Assembly (NCBI GenBank): GCA_964638675.1
Contig: CAZXAU010000003.1
Coordinates: 62,001-126,000 of the forward strand
Reading direction: 5' to 3'
Origin: SIG714 sp964638675
GTDB lineage: Bacteria; Bacillota; Clostridia; Oscillospirales; CAG-272
DNA: 64,000 nt
Part shown: one piece after another, positions 48,928-60,000 of the stretch
Position numbering within the stretch: the first letter of the stretch is position 1
Layout: the number at the start of each line of letters is the position of its first letter
Translations under genes and position numbers: made by a program
The notes under the pieces: model-generated
Seen by the model: the letters and a program-made list of their open reading frames with translations, nothing else
Database searches by the model: none
Told to the model about the DNA's origin: nothing

Positions 48928-51478
48928 AGACAGGAATATATTTAAAATATCAAATCTTCGTGGAGTAGATTTTTCATCCGATCCGACGCTTGTCGCTCCA
49001 TATAGGGCGTCAAAAATGAAAAACCTGATAATTGACGGCGGACTGCTGAAGAAACGTAAGGGTTGGAAAACGATATGCAAATTCGGCTCACAGATAAACG
49101 GCATATGGAATTTTGACTATAATAAGGAGTTAATTATTCAGGTCGAAACAAATTTTTACAGAATACCGATAACTTCAAGCTATATAAGTGAAGATCAAAT
49201 GAAACTGATAGATTTCGAGCTTGACCCCGGAGAACACGGCACTGTCGAAACACTTAAAATTAATCCGATCAAACGCCCTCAAGCAATATGCAACGGTGAG
49301 AAGCTGTACATATTCGGGGGTGGAGAATATCTTGTATACGGTGAATTCAACGGTACATGGAAGATCAAACGAGTCAGAGACATAGCATACATCCCAACGA
49401 CGACAATTGCTATTGACAATGATTCGGTTGAAGAAAAGAAAGTACATTTTCTTGAAAGTGTCAATCTGCTCTCAAGATTCGTAAAAAACACACTTATAGG
49501 TGCAAGAAGCGGCTCAACATGGACTGTTGACTCAGAATATATAAAACCGAATACAGATATTAAAATAAGCGTTGAGAAATACGATCAGGGAGAACTTAAA
49601 ACGATCAACATAGTTTGCGGTACAGGAACAAGCTCCTCGGATCGAAACTTGTTGTACTATGCCAATCAACCGAGCGGTTCAAATCTGTGCGGAAGCGTTG
49701 ACCGTGCGAAAGGTAAGATAACTCTCAATATAGATACTATGCCGTACGGCTCTTCACCTAACATTGAAGTAACTTTTGATCCCGGATATGAAAAAAAATC
49801 AGCATTAGTCTGTGCTGCACAGACCGGTATTTTATTCGGTGCTGAAGGAAAGTCAAATCAACTTTTTCTTGCAAACGGAAACTATGAGTGCTGGTCTGAT
49901 GAATCTGATTTTACATACTTCCCCGACACAAACATATCCCGTCTCGGCACAGACTCAGCATCTATAATCGGATATCAGAGACTGACCGACGGAACACTTG
50001 CAATTTTCAAATCCAACGAAACAAATGAAGCATCAATATATTACAGATCGGGAACATACCGCAGTAATGCCGATGGAATATCAGTCCCTGCATTTACGAC
50101 GCTTGAGAGTAAATGCGGAGAGGGTCCTGTTTCCGATGCAGTAATAGCAAACTTTATGGGTGACAATCTGATCGTGTCCCAAAACGGAATATTTGCAGTT
50201 GAGACAACGAGCAATCTTTCAACGAATGAAAGACGCACCGTTCCGAGATCACGCCTTATAAACGCAGATATTAAGCACAGAAACATGAAGGAATCGGCAT
50301 CAACAACATTTGAAAACAGATATTATCTTGCTGTAGACGGTATTTGCTATGTTGCCGATGCAGACTATAAATTCAGTGACAGCGGATCATATAATTATGA
50401 GTGGTTTGTGTGGGACAATATACCTGCAAGAGTGTGGGGAAAAATAGACGGACATCTTGCTTTCGGAACGCAAGACGGCAGGTTATGTGTTTTTGATGAA
50501 GAAGAATATACGGATCGGGATATAACGGTACTTGCTGACGGAAATATAACCGCTGATCCTTCCGGAACATCGGTCAGAAGATTTACACATAATACCTATT
50601 ATAACATTGAAAACGGAGACACCCTGACATTTTTGAATAGCCCGGCCATACAACGCACATTGAATTTAATACCGATATATATTGATCCCGAAAACGGCAA
50701 ATATCCAGTAAAAGAATCAAACGGCGGTTCTGTTTTTAAACTCGGAAGATCATTTCAAGGCATATACCCTGTGACAGCTAACATTGAAGAAGGAATGATT
50801 TGCAGGGTATATATGAATGGCGTTAGCGGGATAGAATCGAACAAACAGTATTCAATCGTCAATATAGATCGTGAAAACGCTACTTGTCAGCTGCTTCGCA
50901 AAGATTCACTTGTTAAACTTGATCCGCAGGACGATAACTATGCAAGTACCATAATACAATTTAATTGCTATGAGGATCTAAAAATAAAGACACTCGGAAA
51001 CGATCAATTTGAACTTTATCTTTATTCAGGAAAAGAAGCTTACCCGATTGAATATTTCATAAATGATGTGGCAAATGGTATCGTACTGAAAGCACTTGTA
51101 ACGCACAGAACTCCTATAACTGCACAGTGGTACAGTGCGACTTTGGATCTCGGAAATAATACTCTTTTAAAAAACCTGATGTATATGACTGTAGTTTCAC
51201 GCTCGACAAATAATTCAAAGGTGATAATAGGATATGACACAAGGTTGTCATCGAATCAATTCAACTCATACCCAAACAAAGGCGGATTGAATCTTGACGA
51301 TTCGGATTTTAATGAGTTTGTTTTTGACAGATTTGAAGCATCGGATACCATAAGACTGCATGAAAGGAATGTCAATTATATTCGATTCAAGGCTGTATTT
51401 GAGGGTGACGGCGATGCATCACTTTGTGAAATGTCAATTGTATATAAACAAACCAAGAGGTTTATGGGGGTAAAATAA
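48914..51478 (+). CDS. Large tail-hub or stabilisation-like virion protein
   Basis: An 854-residue beta-rich protein starting MSTFKDRNIFKISNLRGVDF, then SSDPTLVAPYRASKMKNLII and GGLLKKRKGWKTI. The opening, in which a gene product lists positions to be recorded, is found in stabilisation/tail-hub proteins of short-tailed phages. Later parts are repeated beta strands with a beta-propeller look (LAFGTQDGRLCVFDEEEY). It overlaps the portal gene by 14 bases. The function is inferred from order and length. Confidence 0.65.
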   Translation: MSTFKDRNIFKISNLRGVDFSSDPTLVAPYRASKMKNLIIDGGLLKKRKGWKTICKFGSQINGIWNFDYNKELIIQVETNFYRIPITSSYISEDQMKLIDFELDPGEHGTVETLKINPIKRPQAICNGEKLYIFGGGEYLVYGEFNGTWKIKRVRDIAYIPTTTIAIDNDSVEEKKVHFLESVNLLSRFVKNTLIGARSGSTWTVDSEYIKPNTDIKISVEKYDQGELKTINIVCGTGTSSSDRNLLYYANQPSGSNLCGSVDRAKGKITLNIDTMPYGSSPNIEVTFDPGYEKKSALVCAAQTGILFGAEGKSNQLFLANGNYECWSDESDFTYFPDTNISRLGTDSASIIGYQRLTDGTLAIFKSNETNEASIYYRSGTYRSNADGISVPAFTTLESKCGEGPVSDAVIANFMGDNLIVSQNGIFAVETTSNLSTNERRTVPRSRLINADIKHRNMKESASTTFENRYYLAVDGICYVADADYKFSDSGSYNYEWFVWDNIPARVWGKIDGHLAFGTQDGRLCVFDEEEYTDRDITVLADGNITADPSGTSVRRFTHNTYYNIENGDTLTFLNSPAIQRTLNLIPIYIDPENGKYPVKESNGGSVFKLGRSFQGIYPVTANIEEGMICRVYMNGVSGIESNKQYSIVNIDRENATCQLLRKDSLVKLDPQDDNYASTIIQFNCYEDLKIKTLGNDQFELYLYSGKEAYPIEYFINDVANGIVLKALVTHRTPITAQWYSATLDLGNNTLLKNLMYMTVVSRSTNNSKVIIGYDTRLSSNQFNSYPNKGGLNLDDSDFNEFVFDRFEASDTIRLHERNVNYIRFKAVFEGDGDASLCEMSIVYKQTKRFMGVK

Positions 51479-53469
51479 TGGCTAAAAAACTAACAAATAT
51501 AAGTGATTCGCAAAAGGAAGCTATCGAAAAGCACTCCGCACTTGCACTTCCGGACAACCCTTCTGCATGCGGTTACAAAGCCGGAGAGATCAAAAGAGCA
51601 TTGACAGATCCCATATTCGGAAAAGTCGATTATTCACTTCTATCGCTTCTCGAAAAAGTTATAGATGAGACAAACAATTACATTGACGAAAGCGGGAAAA
51701 GTAATTCAAATTCCTTTGCCGAAGCCAATTATCAAAACGGGATTCTTACACTGAGACGCAAGAACGGATCTATAGTATCAATAGCAATCTCAGGTGATGG
51801 CGGCAATAACGCATATGTGCAGGAACGTGTAACCGGAATTGAAAACTGCATAGCGAACGGACTTGAGCTTTCAGACATTGCATGGACTCCGGTCAGTGAC
51901 TTCTGCGGTCAAAGAGCGGCAGCAGAAGATGCGAGCAAAGAAGATAACGGCGAATACATATTCAAGGCAGGAAAAACATACAGAGGTATTCCCTACTCTT
52001 CAACTAAATTTGAAGATAACTTTGTCGGAGTTAATGTTCTTGTTGAAACATTCATGACAGCACTTAAAAACCCTAACAGCCTTCTTTATAAGAAACAGTC
52101 GTTCGCAGGTAACATGAATAAAAATAATCCGACCGCAACATACGGCAATATACGAAAGGTATACAAGGTGTCAAGCTCAGGCGAGGCATATACAAACGGT
52201 TACAATACAAACGGTCTTTCATATAATTCAAATTCATATTACGGAACGGTTTGTACGACCATTTTAATGAGTATGTTCAATCTTTCGGAATATATTACGA
52301 CTTACGCAATAGGTCCTGATAATGAAATGTGGAATACACTCTTTGATAAGATATACGATTCTGCCGACGAGACGACACGTGACAGCTTTGATATTTCTTC
52401 TCTTGAGGTGGGAGATGTTAATATAACAAGGACTTATGCCACAGGCGGCGGCCATGCATCGGTAATATCCGATATTCGTAATGAGATCCGAGCGAGTGAC
52501 GGCGTCACATTAACGTCCTTAACAATATATGAATCTGGATATCCGGTCGTAAGAAACAATTATTCACCGTGGAATGTCAGCGGAAAACCTCAGACGCCGG
52601 GTATAAGCGTTTTGGAATCGTTGATCCTCGGCCGGCATAAAAACGCCGACGGATCATATTATTACGAACATTCAATTGACAGCACCGGTAAAAAAACAGG
52701 TCAAACATACGAAATTTACCGATACAAAAATAAAAGCAGTATTCCGTTTACCGGATCAACGACATTTTGCACTATAGGAAACAAAGCGAAAGGCAATTAT
52801 AAATACAGTCAATATATCGGACTCGATAAGGGCAATAAGGCACATTACAGAGTATCACAGGGTTCATATTTCAATCTGCCTGATATTGAAGACAAAGTCG
52901 AGGTAACATTGCTCTCCGGTGAAATGACCGGAATAAATGTATATAGCAGCACGCTTGAGAAGGTAACATCAATTCCCTTCTCAAGCGGTAAGGCTGAAAT
53001 AAGTACGGCACGTCTGCTGCGAGAAGGTTATGCGTCAACAGGAACGACTTATGTGACGCTATGCGGAAGGTATATTGTAGTTCCCTATAAGCATGATACA
53101 ACGAGTAATACAGATATTGAGTATCACGATGATGCACAGGAATTTTATATTTATGACACCGGTAAGATATACGGTCTCCGGAAAGAGACGCAAGACGGTA
53201 AAACCTACTTGAACGGTAAGTTGGGCGGAGAAACATACGGACTTGAACCGAGATATGTATCGCTGAGCAGCTATAACGGAGCAATTAAAAAAACAGCGGA
53301 AATATCAAAGATCGGTGCAGATCTGTCGTTCAGGATAGAATTGCCGGAAGATTGGGAAGAAGGAGCAAGCGACCCGACCAAGACGGCCGGAGCGCAAGTT
53401 CTTAAAGCACATTATTTTCATCCATGCGGATGGTGTGTCAGTCTGCCGATTGACATTACAACGATTTAA
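51478..53469 (+). CDS. Tail protein with papain-fold-like (NlpC/P60-type) domain
   Basis: A 663-residue protein. Residues 160-335 contain the hallmarks of a papain-like NlpC/P60 or CHAP-type peptidase: YRGIPYSS (168-175), a Cys in YYGTVCTTILMSMF (C259), LEVGD (309-313) and a His in GGGHASVISD (H326). That would be a peptidoglycan-degrading enzyme carried on the tail. The C-terminal third is beta-rich, perhaps receptor-binding or structural. The N-terminal part has a short helical region. It begins in a one-base overlap with the previous stop. The family match is by pattern and not certain. Confidence 0.6.
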   Translation: MAKKLTNISDSQKEAIEKHSALALPDNPSACGYKAGEIKRALTDPIFGKVDYSLLSLLEKVIDETNNYIDESGKSNSNSFAEANYQNGILTLRRKNGSIVSIAISGDGGNNAYVQERVTGIENCIANGLELSDIAWTPVSDFCGQRAAAEDASKEDNGEYIFKAGKTYRGIPYSSTKFEDNFVGVNVLVETFMTALKNPNSLLYKKQSFAGNMNKNNPTATYGNIRKVYKVSSSGEAYTNGYNTNGLSYNSNSYYGTVCTTILMSMFNLSEYITTYAIGPDNEMWNTLFDKIYDSADETTRDSFDISSLEVGDVNITRTYATGGGHASVISDIRNEIRASDGVTLTSLTIYESGYPVVRNNYSPWNVSGKPQTPGISVLESLILGRHKNADGSYYYEHSIDSTGKKTGQTYEIYRYKNKSSIPFTGSTTFCTIGNKAKGNYKYSQYIGLDKGNKAHYRVSQGSYFNLPDIEDKVEVTLLSGEMTGINVYSSTLEKVTSIPFSSGKAEISTARLLREGYASTGTTYVTLCGRYIVVPYKHDTTSNTDIEYHDDAQEFYIYDTGKIYGLRKETQDGKTYLNGKLGGETYGLEPRYVSLSSYNGAIKKTAEISKIGADLSFRIELPEDWEEGASDPTKTAGAQVLKAHYFHPCGWCVSLPIDITTI

Positions 53470-53491
53470 AAAAAGAAGGAGAAAGCCTGAT

Positions 53492-54490
53492 ATGAAAAGA
53501 GCAATTATAATTTTATTGACAGCAATATTATTCATAAGCTGTTTATACACGATAAGTGCCGCAAGTGAAGATCACTATCAGATCGTTGCGATGGTACATT
53601 TTGAATCACCCGGTGACAGGCTGTACTATGAGGAAGCCGAAAACGCACCCGATCTATATGAGGGCATGAGAGTGTATGTGGTGGGAGATGTGAGCTTTCG
53701 TGGACTGTATAAGGATATTGAATATACCGTGGTGCGAATTGATGAAAACGAACACACTTTAAGACTTGAGGACTCTTCGGGATATCCTGCGTATGACGAA
53801 GACGAATACGCTACGAGACCTTGCTTTATAGGTATCAAAGAAATCATGACGGATACTCAGGTTACCGACGAGACAAATACGGAAATTCCCGGTGAAATAA
53901 CCGATCTTCCTGACACCCCGGATGCTTTAGATACTCTAATTCCGCCCGAAGATAATAATACAGGGATGTGGAATAAAATCAAGGATGAGTTTAAGAACGA
54001 ATTTTCGGAGCTTTCCGAGAACATAAAGAGCTTGAAAGATGAAATTGACGGTAAGAACACAGTTGAGGTTATCGACTATATTAAAGATAAAATAATACCG
54101 ATAATCGCCACCGTATTTTCGTTCCTGTGTGCGATTTATCTTGCTGTAGTACCTGCAATAAACAAAATGAAAAACGCCGCAGAACGCATAAAAACGAGCG
54201 CTGACGGATTCGATGCATCAGCATTAGCGAACGAAGAAGCGAAAAGGTATATCGAAGAAGTAGCAAAAAATGATATCGAAAGAATAGCGGTAATGAACGA
54301 AAAAATTGATACGATGTCAGAAGGTTACAAAAAATTGTTCGATGTGCTGTATCTTGTGATCTGCAACAGCGACGAGCTTGTCAGAAAAGGCATTGCCGAA
54401 AATATCGCAAAGGATCTTAACGAATTCAAGAAGGGAGAGGGAGAAAATGAAGAAGAAAATACCGACAAATGCGAAAATTGTGATGTTTGA
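53492..54490 (+). CDS. Secreted/membrane protein with signal peptide
   Basis: A 332-residue protein. A signal peptide is clear (MKRAIIILLTAILFISCLYT, then ISAASED). A small beta domain follows (GMRVYVVGDVSFRGLYKDIE), then an acidic linker (DTPDALDTLIPPEDNN), a coiled coil, a membrane helix (IIPIIATVFSFLCAIYLAVV) near 205 and a cytosolic helical tail. AAGAAGGAG precedes ATG 53492; the longer frame upstream is rejected. The next gene starts inside its end. It could be a holin-associated or superinfection protein, but this is unproved. Confidence 0.7.
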   Translation: MKRAIIILLTAILFISCLYTISAASEDHYQIVAMVHFESPGDRLYYEEAENAPDLYEGMRVYVVGDVSFRGLYKDIEYTVVRIDENEHTLRLEDSSGYPAYDEDEYATRPCFIGIKEIMTDTQVTDETNTEIPGEITDLPDTPDALDTLIPPEDNNTGMWNKIKDEFKNEFSELSENIKSLKDEIDGKNTVEVIDYIKDKIIPIIATVFSFLCAIYLAVVPAINKMKNAAERIKTSADGFDASALANEEAKRYIEEVAKNDIERIAVMNEKIDTMSEGYKKLFDVLYLVICNSDELVRKGIAENIAKDLNEFKKGEGENEEENTDKCENCDV

Positions 54491-54899
54491 AATTTGCGGA
54501 TTTATCATTTCTATTCTGCCCTTACTTATTGTCTTGATGGCAAACCGTGAGAGATACTTTTGTGATATTTCATCCGGAATACGGCTCGGATTCGGTGCGA
54601 TCATCGTAATAGTATTTATCTTCTTAAAAGCAATGGACAAAATAAAGATGCCGGGTGCAACAGTAGGATTTCTGATAGTATTTATTCTTTCATATTTGCT
54701 TGAAGCGGTTCTCAAGGATCTTACACTGCTTTCCGGCTGTGCGTTGCTCGGACAAGTACTTGATCTTATAATCTTTCAACCGATTATTAAGCAATTGAAG
54801 GAAAAAAACGAAGAGGAAAAGGCGGAAAAAGTTTCACAATCGATTGCGAATAAGATCGAAGAAGTAATATCTAAATACACAACTACAGGAAGGACATAG
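54447..54899 (+). CDS. Holin-like membrane protein
   Basis: A 150-residue membrane protein with four hydrophobic segments (about 12-30, 41-60, 68-86 and 94-112) and a charged C-terminal tail (KQLKEKNEEEKAEKVSQSIA). The size and the shape fit a holin, the pore that starts lysis, though the number of helices is higher than in class I-III holins. It starts at ATG 54447 with AAGGGAGAGGG, inside the previous gene (44-base overlap, other frame). Confidence 0.55.
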   Translation: MKKKIPTNAKIVMFEICGFIISILPLLIVLMANRERYFCDISSGIRLGFGAIIVIVFIFLKAMDKIKMPGATVGFLIVFILSYLLEAVLKDLTLLSGCALLGQVLDLIIFQPIIKQLKEKNEEEKAEKVSQSIANKIEEVISKYTTTGRT

Positions 54900-54904
54900 G
54901 CATT

Positions 54905-55813
54905 ATGAACTTTAAAAACGAAATAAAACGGAACAGCGGTTATCTTGCGATACTATTTGTGTCTCTTGCCTATGTGCTGACCGCTCTTATAACAATAGAA
55001 CAGACCGGAAAATCGGTATATCAGATCATAGCGGACGGAATGCTTGCATTTCTTTTCGGCTTTTCGATCGACAAGATGTTCGAGCTTCAGGGCATGAAGG
55101 ACGGAGAAAATGATCTCAGGGTAATGAGGACAATGGCACTTCATGAATCTGTTGTGCTTGCAATAATTCCCTACCTCGAATACCTTGACGGATGGTGCGA
55201 TCTTCGGAATGCAGAAAACTATAAATTGCAACGCTCAAAAATATTGTCAAAGGGCGGCATACATTACAGAGATGCTTTCGATGAGGACGGTGTAGCACTC
55301 GGAATTGATGTTGATCCCAAAAGGGCAAAAAGCAAGGAGCAGAAGCGGAACGACAAAATAAAGCTTAAAGCATATAGCAAAGCAAGAGATCTGAAGCTCG
55401 CAGAGCTTACTCCTACCGAGCTTACCGGTAACGGCAGAACCCGATCTGAGGACATATACGATTTCGGAAGAACAAAGATCGAATACGAAAAATCAGTATC
55501 AAGAAAGCAGGCGATTTCAAAAATATTTACAGCTGTGTTTTTCGGCTACTACGGTGTGACGCTTATAAAGAATTTCTCATGGGAAGTACTTATCTGGAAT
55601 ATTCTTCAGGTGGCTATATTCCTTGTTATGGGCGTTGTCAAGATGTATCAGGCATATAACTACATAACAGACGAATATCGTACTGCAACCGTGAAGAAAA
55701 TCGATCTGCTTCAAAAGTATCAGAATTATGTTAAGATCAATCACCCTGAGCATTATATTGACACAGAACAAGAAAAAAGCAAAATCGAAACTAAAGAAAA
55801 TGAGGTGGAATAA
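54905..55813 (+). CDS. Membrane protein of unknown function
   Basis: A 302-residue protein with two membrane helices near the N-terminus (YLAILFVSLAYVLTALITI and IADGMLAFLFGFSIDKMF), a soluble middle of about 130 residues rich in Lys/Arg/Glu, and two further helices near 210-245 (IFTAVFFGYYGVTLI and LIWNILQVAIFLVMGVVKMY). It is placed between the holin-like gene and the coiled-coil gene. I do not recognise the family. Its stop is followed directly by the next ATG. Confidence 0.7.
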   Translation: MNFKNEIKRNSGYLAILFVSLAYVLTALITIEQTGKSVYQIIADGMLAFLFGFSIDKMFELQGMKDGENDLRVMRTMALHESVVLAIIPYLEYLDGWCDLRNAENYKLQRSKILSKGGIHYRDAFDEDGVALGIDVDPKRAKSKEQKRNDKIKLKAYSKARDLKLAELTPTELTGNGRTRSEDIYDFGRTKIEYEKSVSRKQAISKIFTAVFFGYYGVTLIKNFSWEVLIWNILQVAIFLVMGVVKMYQAYNYITDEYRTATVKKIDLLQKYQNYVKINHPEHYIDTEQEKSKIETKENEVE

Positions 55814-57046
55814 ATGGCATATAATTATAATCCTTTGTCAAAGTATTTAACAGACTCGGAAAAAGAAAATGATCGTCAAAATAGTATTTTAAAAAAATAT
55901 CAAACAAGTAGTATGTTTAAATTTCAACCGAGTTTTAACGGAACAAATTCTATTGAAAATCAACTTAATAAGTATTCGCAATCAGAAACTGTTGAGAAAG
56001 AAAAAACAGACGAAAAAAACATCCCACTCAGCAAGTATCCGGATACAAAAGCAGATGATGAAAAGAAATGGTATGACGAGCGGAAAGAGATAGCCGATGC
56101 CGCCGCACAGAAGCAGTACGAAAATACAGCATCCTCGCTTGAAGCTTATAGGACAGCAGCACAAGAACTCGCTGAAAAGAACTATGCGCAACAAATGGAA
56201 ATGCTTGAGCGAAACAGAAAAGCACAGGAGAGGAACGAGGCGATCGAATATGAGAAGCTTAAAAAGTATCTCCCCAAATACATAGAGCAGCAGGGACTCT
56301 CAGGAATCGGAGTTGCAGATTCCACTATCCTCAAGGCGAAGGATGACTATACAAACGCCCTCGGAGATATTGCAAGGGATTACAACGACGCAAAATACGG
56401 CTATGACGCTGAAAAGCAATCGTCCGATTATGAAACGCTTCTCCGCTATCAGGATGCTTTATCAACGGCACAAAGCGAGAGGGATACCGCTCTTGCAAAT
56501 AACGAACTTTCAAGGTATGACAGTGCAAAGCCTGATTCGGATCAGAAACAGGAAGAAGCCTATAACCGTGTAATGAATGTTATTCTCGGTGAGTCGAGTA
56601 TTGAAACTGCCGCAGATCGCCGTGCATATTTTGAAGCAGTCAAAGATCAGCTCTCCCCCACTCAGAGGGATTATGCAGAAAAACAGCTTGCTGCAATCGA
56701 AGCTTCGCCCATTCAGAAGAGTGCCGATGATGAATATGCACTTCAGAATAGAATCACCGCAGCACTCAAGGATAAGAAAGCACAGGGTAACGATGGTAAT
56801 GAGTATACTATAGGAGACAAACTCAGTGCTGATCCGGATAAGTCATTTAAAACAGCCTTCAAGGAAAAATACGGTGCTGAATACGGTTCAGAAGAAGGAG
56901 CTGTACTTCCTGAAAACTTTGATGTTGTCGGCGGATATATTTACATTAACGGAACATTTTACAGAGCAGAAAGCGTTGTGACAGCAGCGAACGGTGCAAT
57001 AGCCGGTGCGAAAAAAGCATTGGAAATGTATCTAAAGGCAAAGTAA
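55814..57046 (+). CDS. Coiled-coil phage protein
   Basis: A 410-residue protein. Its N-terminal 85 residues are disordered (Asn/Lys/Ser-rich), 85-260 form a charged coiled coil (KQYENTASSLEAYRTAAQEL, AEKNYAQQMEMLERNRKAQE), and the C-terminal 100 residues form a small beta domain (VLPENFDVVGGYIYINGTFY). It is the gene just before the giant protein and could be an internal virion or injection protein. No catalytic motif is visible. Confidence 0.65.
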   Translation: MAYNYNPLSKYLTDSEKENDRQNSILKKYQTSSMFKFQPSFNGTNSIENQLNKYSQSETVEKEKTDEKNIPLSKYPDTKADDEKKWYDERKEIADAAAQKQYENTASSLEAYRTAAQELAEKNYAQQMEMLERNRKAQERNEAIEYEKLKKYLPKYIEQQGLSGIGVADSTILKAKDDYTNALGDIARDYNDAKYGYDAEKQSSDYETLLRYQDALSTAQSERDTALANNELSRYDSAKPDSDQKQEEAYNRVMNVILGESSIETAADRRAYFEAVKDQLSPTQRDYAEKQLAAIEASPIQKSADDEYALQNRITAALKDKKAQGNDGNEYTIGDKLSADPDKSFKTAFKEKYGAEYGSEEGAVLPENFDVVGGYIYINGTFYRAESVVTAANGAIAGAKKALEMYLKAK

Positions 57047-57082
57047 TAAAAAAGCAATCATAGAGATATTGAGGAAATAAAA

Positions 57083-60000
57083 ATGTCAAAATACACACTT
57101 GATAATTACTCTTCCCGGATGCAACAGCTCCGGGAAGAGCGTGAAACTAAAGAAGCTCTGAATAAATACCGTCAAGTTTTAGAAACAAAACAAGCCGAGG
57201 AACGTGATTACAACTTCTTGGAGAAAGGATTGTTAAATAACGTAAGACCTCTCTACAATGTAGGAAAGGGAGCGGTTAAAGGTGTTGAAGGCTTTGTTGA
57301 TGCTCTTGGAATAATAAACAGCTTTACAGGTATTGATGCACAAATAATGAAAGTCATAAGCGGAGTTCAAGGAGTGGTAAATCAAATAAACGGTAATGAC
57401 GATGAGCCTACAGTTTATGATAAGTATAAAGAATGGATGAAAGACACAGTGCAAATCGATCTGACGAGCAAAATATTTACTCCGGAAGCTGATAAAGTCA
57501 TGCTTGAAAGCAACGATCTGAACAAAATTAAAATCGGTAACAAGAGTCTTGCGGAATATGAAAGCGAAATCGAACAAGGCGTCGGAGGAATGCTTCCATC
57601 GGTAGTAGCGAATATCGTTGTCCCAGGATCGGGACTTGCAGAGCTTGGAATTCAAGCAGGCGGAAACTCGGCTGAAGAAGCATACAGCGAAGGTGCAAGC
57701 TACGGACAGGGCATCGCATACGGAACTATGCAGGGTGCAACCGAGGTTGCAACTGAAAAAATGTTCGGCACTATAGGTGAACATGTATACGGTAAAGGAA
57801 TATTGGACAATATTTTCGGCAATAAGGCAACGACAGGAGCTTCAAGAGTTGTTAGGGGCGTACTTGAGGAAGGCGGCGAAGAGTTGGTGAGCGGAGTTCT
57901 TCAACCTGTCGAGAAGGCTATAGCATTCCAGAAGGCAGAACCGCTCAAGGAATATGGCAAATCTGATTTTTGGCTTAAAGATCTTCCCGAACAGTTTGCA
58001 ATGGGCGGTCTTACGGCAATGGCTTTTGAGGGTACCGTCGGAAGAGCAATGGGCGAGGGCGGTATCAATTCCGATATATCGTCCGTAATGGAAGCAAATG
58101 AGAACATAGACAAAAAGCTTGAAAAGCATCACTTAACAGCAGAACAGCGTTCCAACCTTGAAGCACAGAAAGCAAGTAACCTTGACAAACTCTCGAATCA
58201 GTTTAAGAAGCTTTCCGAAGAAAAACGCAGTGCGGCAATCGAGGAACATGGACTCTCCGAAATATACGATAATGACGGAAGCATAAAAAAAGACTTTCTC
58301 GAATCGAGAATGTCATCAAGATATGCAACAGTCAATACTGACAAGAGAACCGTTCAGCAGGATCTTGAAAAGATATCAGCTGAAAGCGGCGAAGATATCA
58401 AGCTCATAGAAGGCGACCTGAGCGAGCAGGGTGACAAAAATTTCAATAAGCTGCGTGCAACCGTCAACGCCGCAAACCGTTTATCTGATGCAAATATCAG
58501 CCTTGCCGTTGTCGAAGCCAACGATTCATTTAACGGTGCTATAATAAAAGACAACCGTATATATATCGGTTCTGATGTGGTAGAAAGCGGAAAGGCTTTT
58601 GAAACGATCATTCACGAACTCGGACACTTTGCACACGGAACGCAGGAACAAACTCTGCTTTATGATCTTCTCAAAACAGATACCGAACTTTTTGACAAAG
58701 TAAAAACCGAGATCTTCAGCAAAGAATACGGAATATCGGAAAAAGACATACGCCGCATCGAAAACAAGCTCCGATTCGGTGAAAAGCTTGCAGGATATGA
58801 GCAGGATATATATAATTCATATAAAGATGAGCTGACGCAGACAATGAGCGAATATTATCTCGGCAACGAGCAGTTTATTGATCGTATAGTGAGATCTGAC
58901 AGAGGACTCACCGGAAAGATAATCAACCGTATCGAAACAATAATTCAAATACTCAAGGCAAACAAAGTGGAGAGGGACGAGCTTCGCAAATACCTTTATG
59001 CCGAAAAGCTGTATATGGACGCACTCGAATCTGCAGGACTCCAATACAAAAAAGGTCAGATCATCGAGGCATATAAAAAAGCACTCGAAGATGAAGAAAA
59101 CCCCGGACGGAATGTCAGGATGCTGCCCGAGGATAGAACCGGAGAAAAAGAAAACTCCGCAAACAGCGGAGAAGATATAAAGTACTCAATTAAGCATAAT
59201 GTTATTGATACAAACGGCAATTTTTACAAAAATGCAGTTCTTCTTGATACTGATATTTTTGAAGGTCATTCACCGAGAAAATGGGGCGGTATCTTAAAAG
59301 AATACATTGAAGATCGTGTACAGAAGAGTACATTTATTATGCCTATTCAGGATGAAAACGGAAACACTCAGCAACTTGAATTTGCGAGAATAAACGATAA
59401 GATAAAAACTAAAGGCGGTCATCCTCGGAAAGTTCTATCTGAACTCTATGAAACATCAGATAATTTAAGCAAGCTCTCTGTTGTACATATCGATGAAATT
59501 ATTGATGTTTCCGAAGAAAATACACCTTATTATACCCCAAAAGAAAAAACTGAATTCGACAACAAGGGATGGCTTAACGATAAAGGATGGTTGCATCGTT
59601 TTGCATACATAATAAACAAGAATAACAATGCAATTTATAAGATCAATATTGATATTGCGAAAGCAAGTGACGGACGAATTATACTTTACTCTCTTAACGG
59701 AAAAATAAAAAAGATTGGCAACGTCGACGTGGGCTCAAGTGATTACTCACAAGGTCCGAGACATACATCCAATCTCAAGAACGATGATACCACAGCTTCA
59801 TTAAAAAGTCAAGAGGTTTCTAATAAAAATTATATTCAAGATACAAAAAATAATACATCAGTTGATAAAAATAGCTCTGATACAAAATTCTCCCGCAAAA
59901 ATTCTTCATCCAATAGCTATGAAGAAAGACGATCTGCCGCAGAACAGCAGGCTATGGATATTTATTCTTCTATCACTATCGGGATGTCTGATGATGTATA

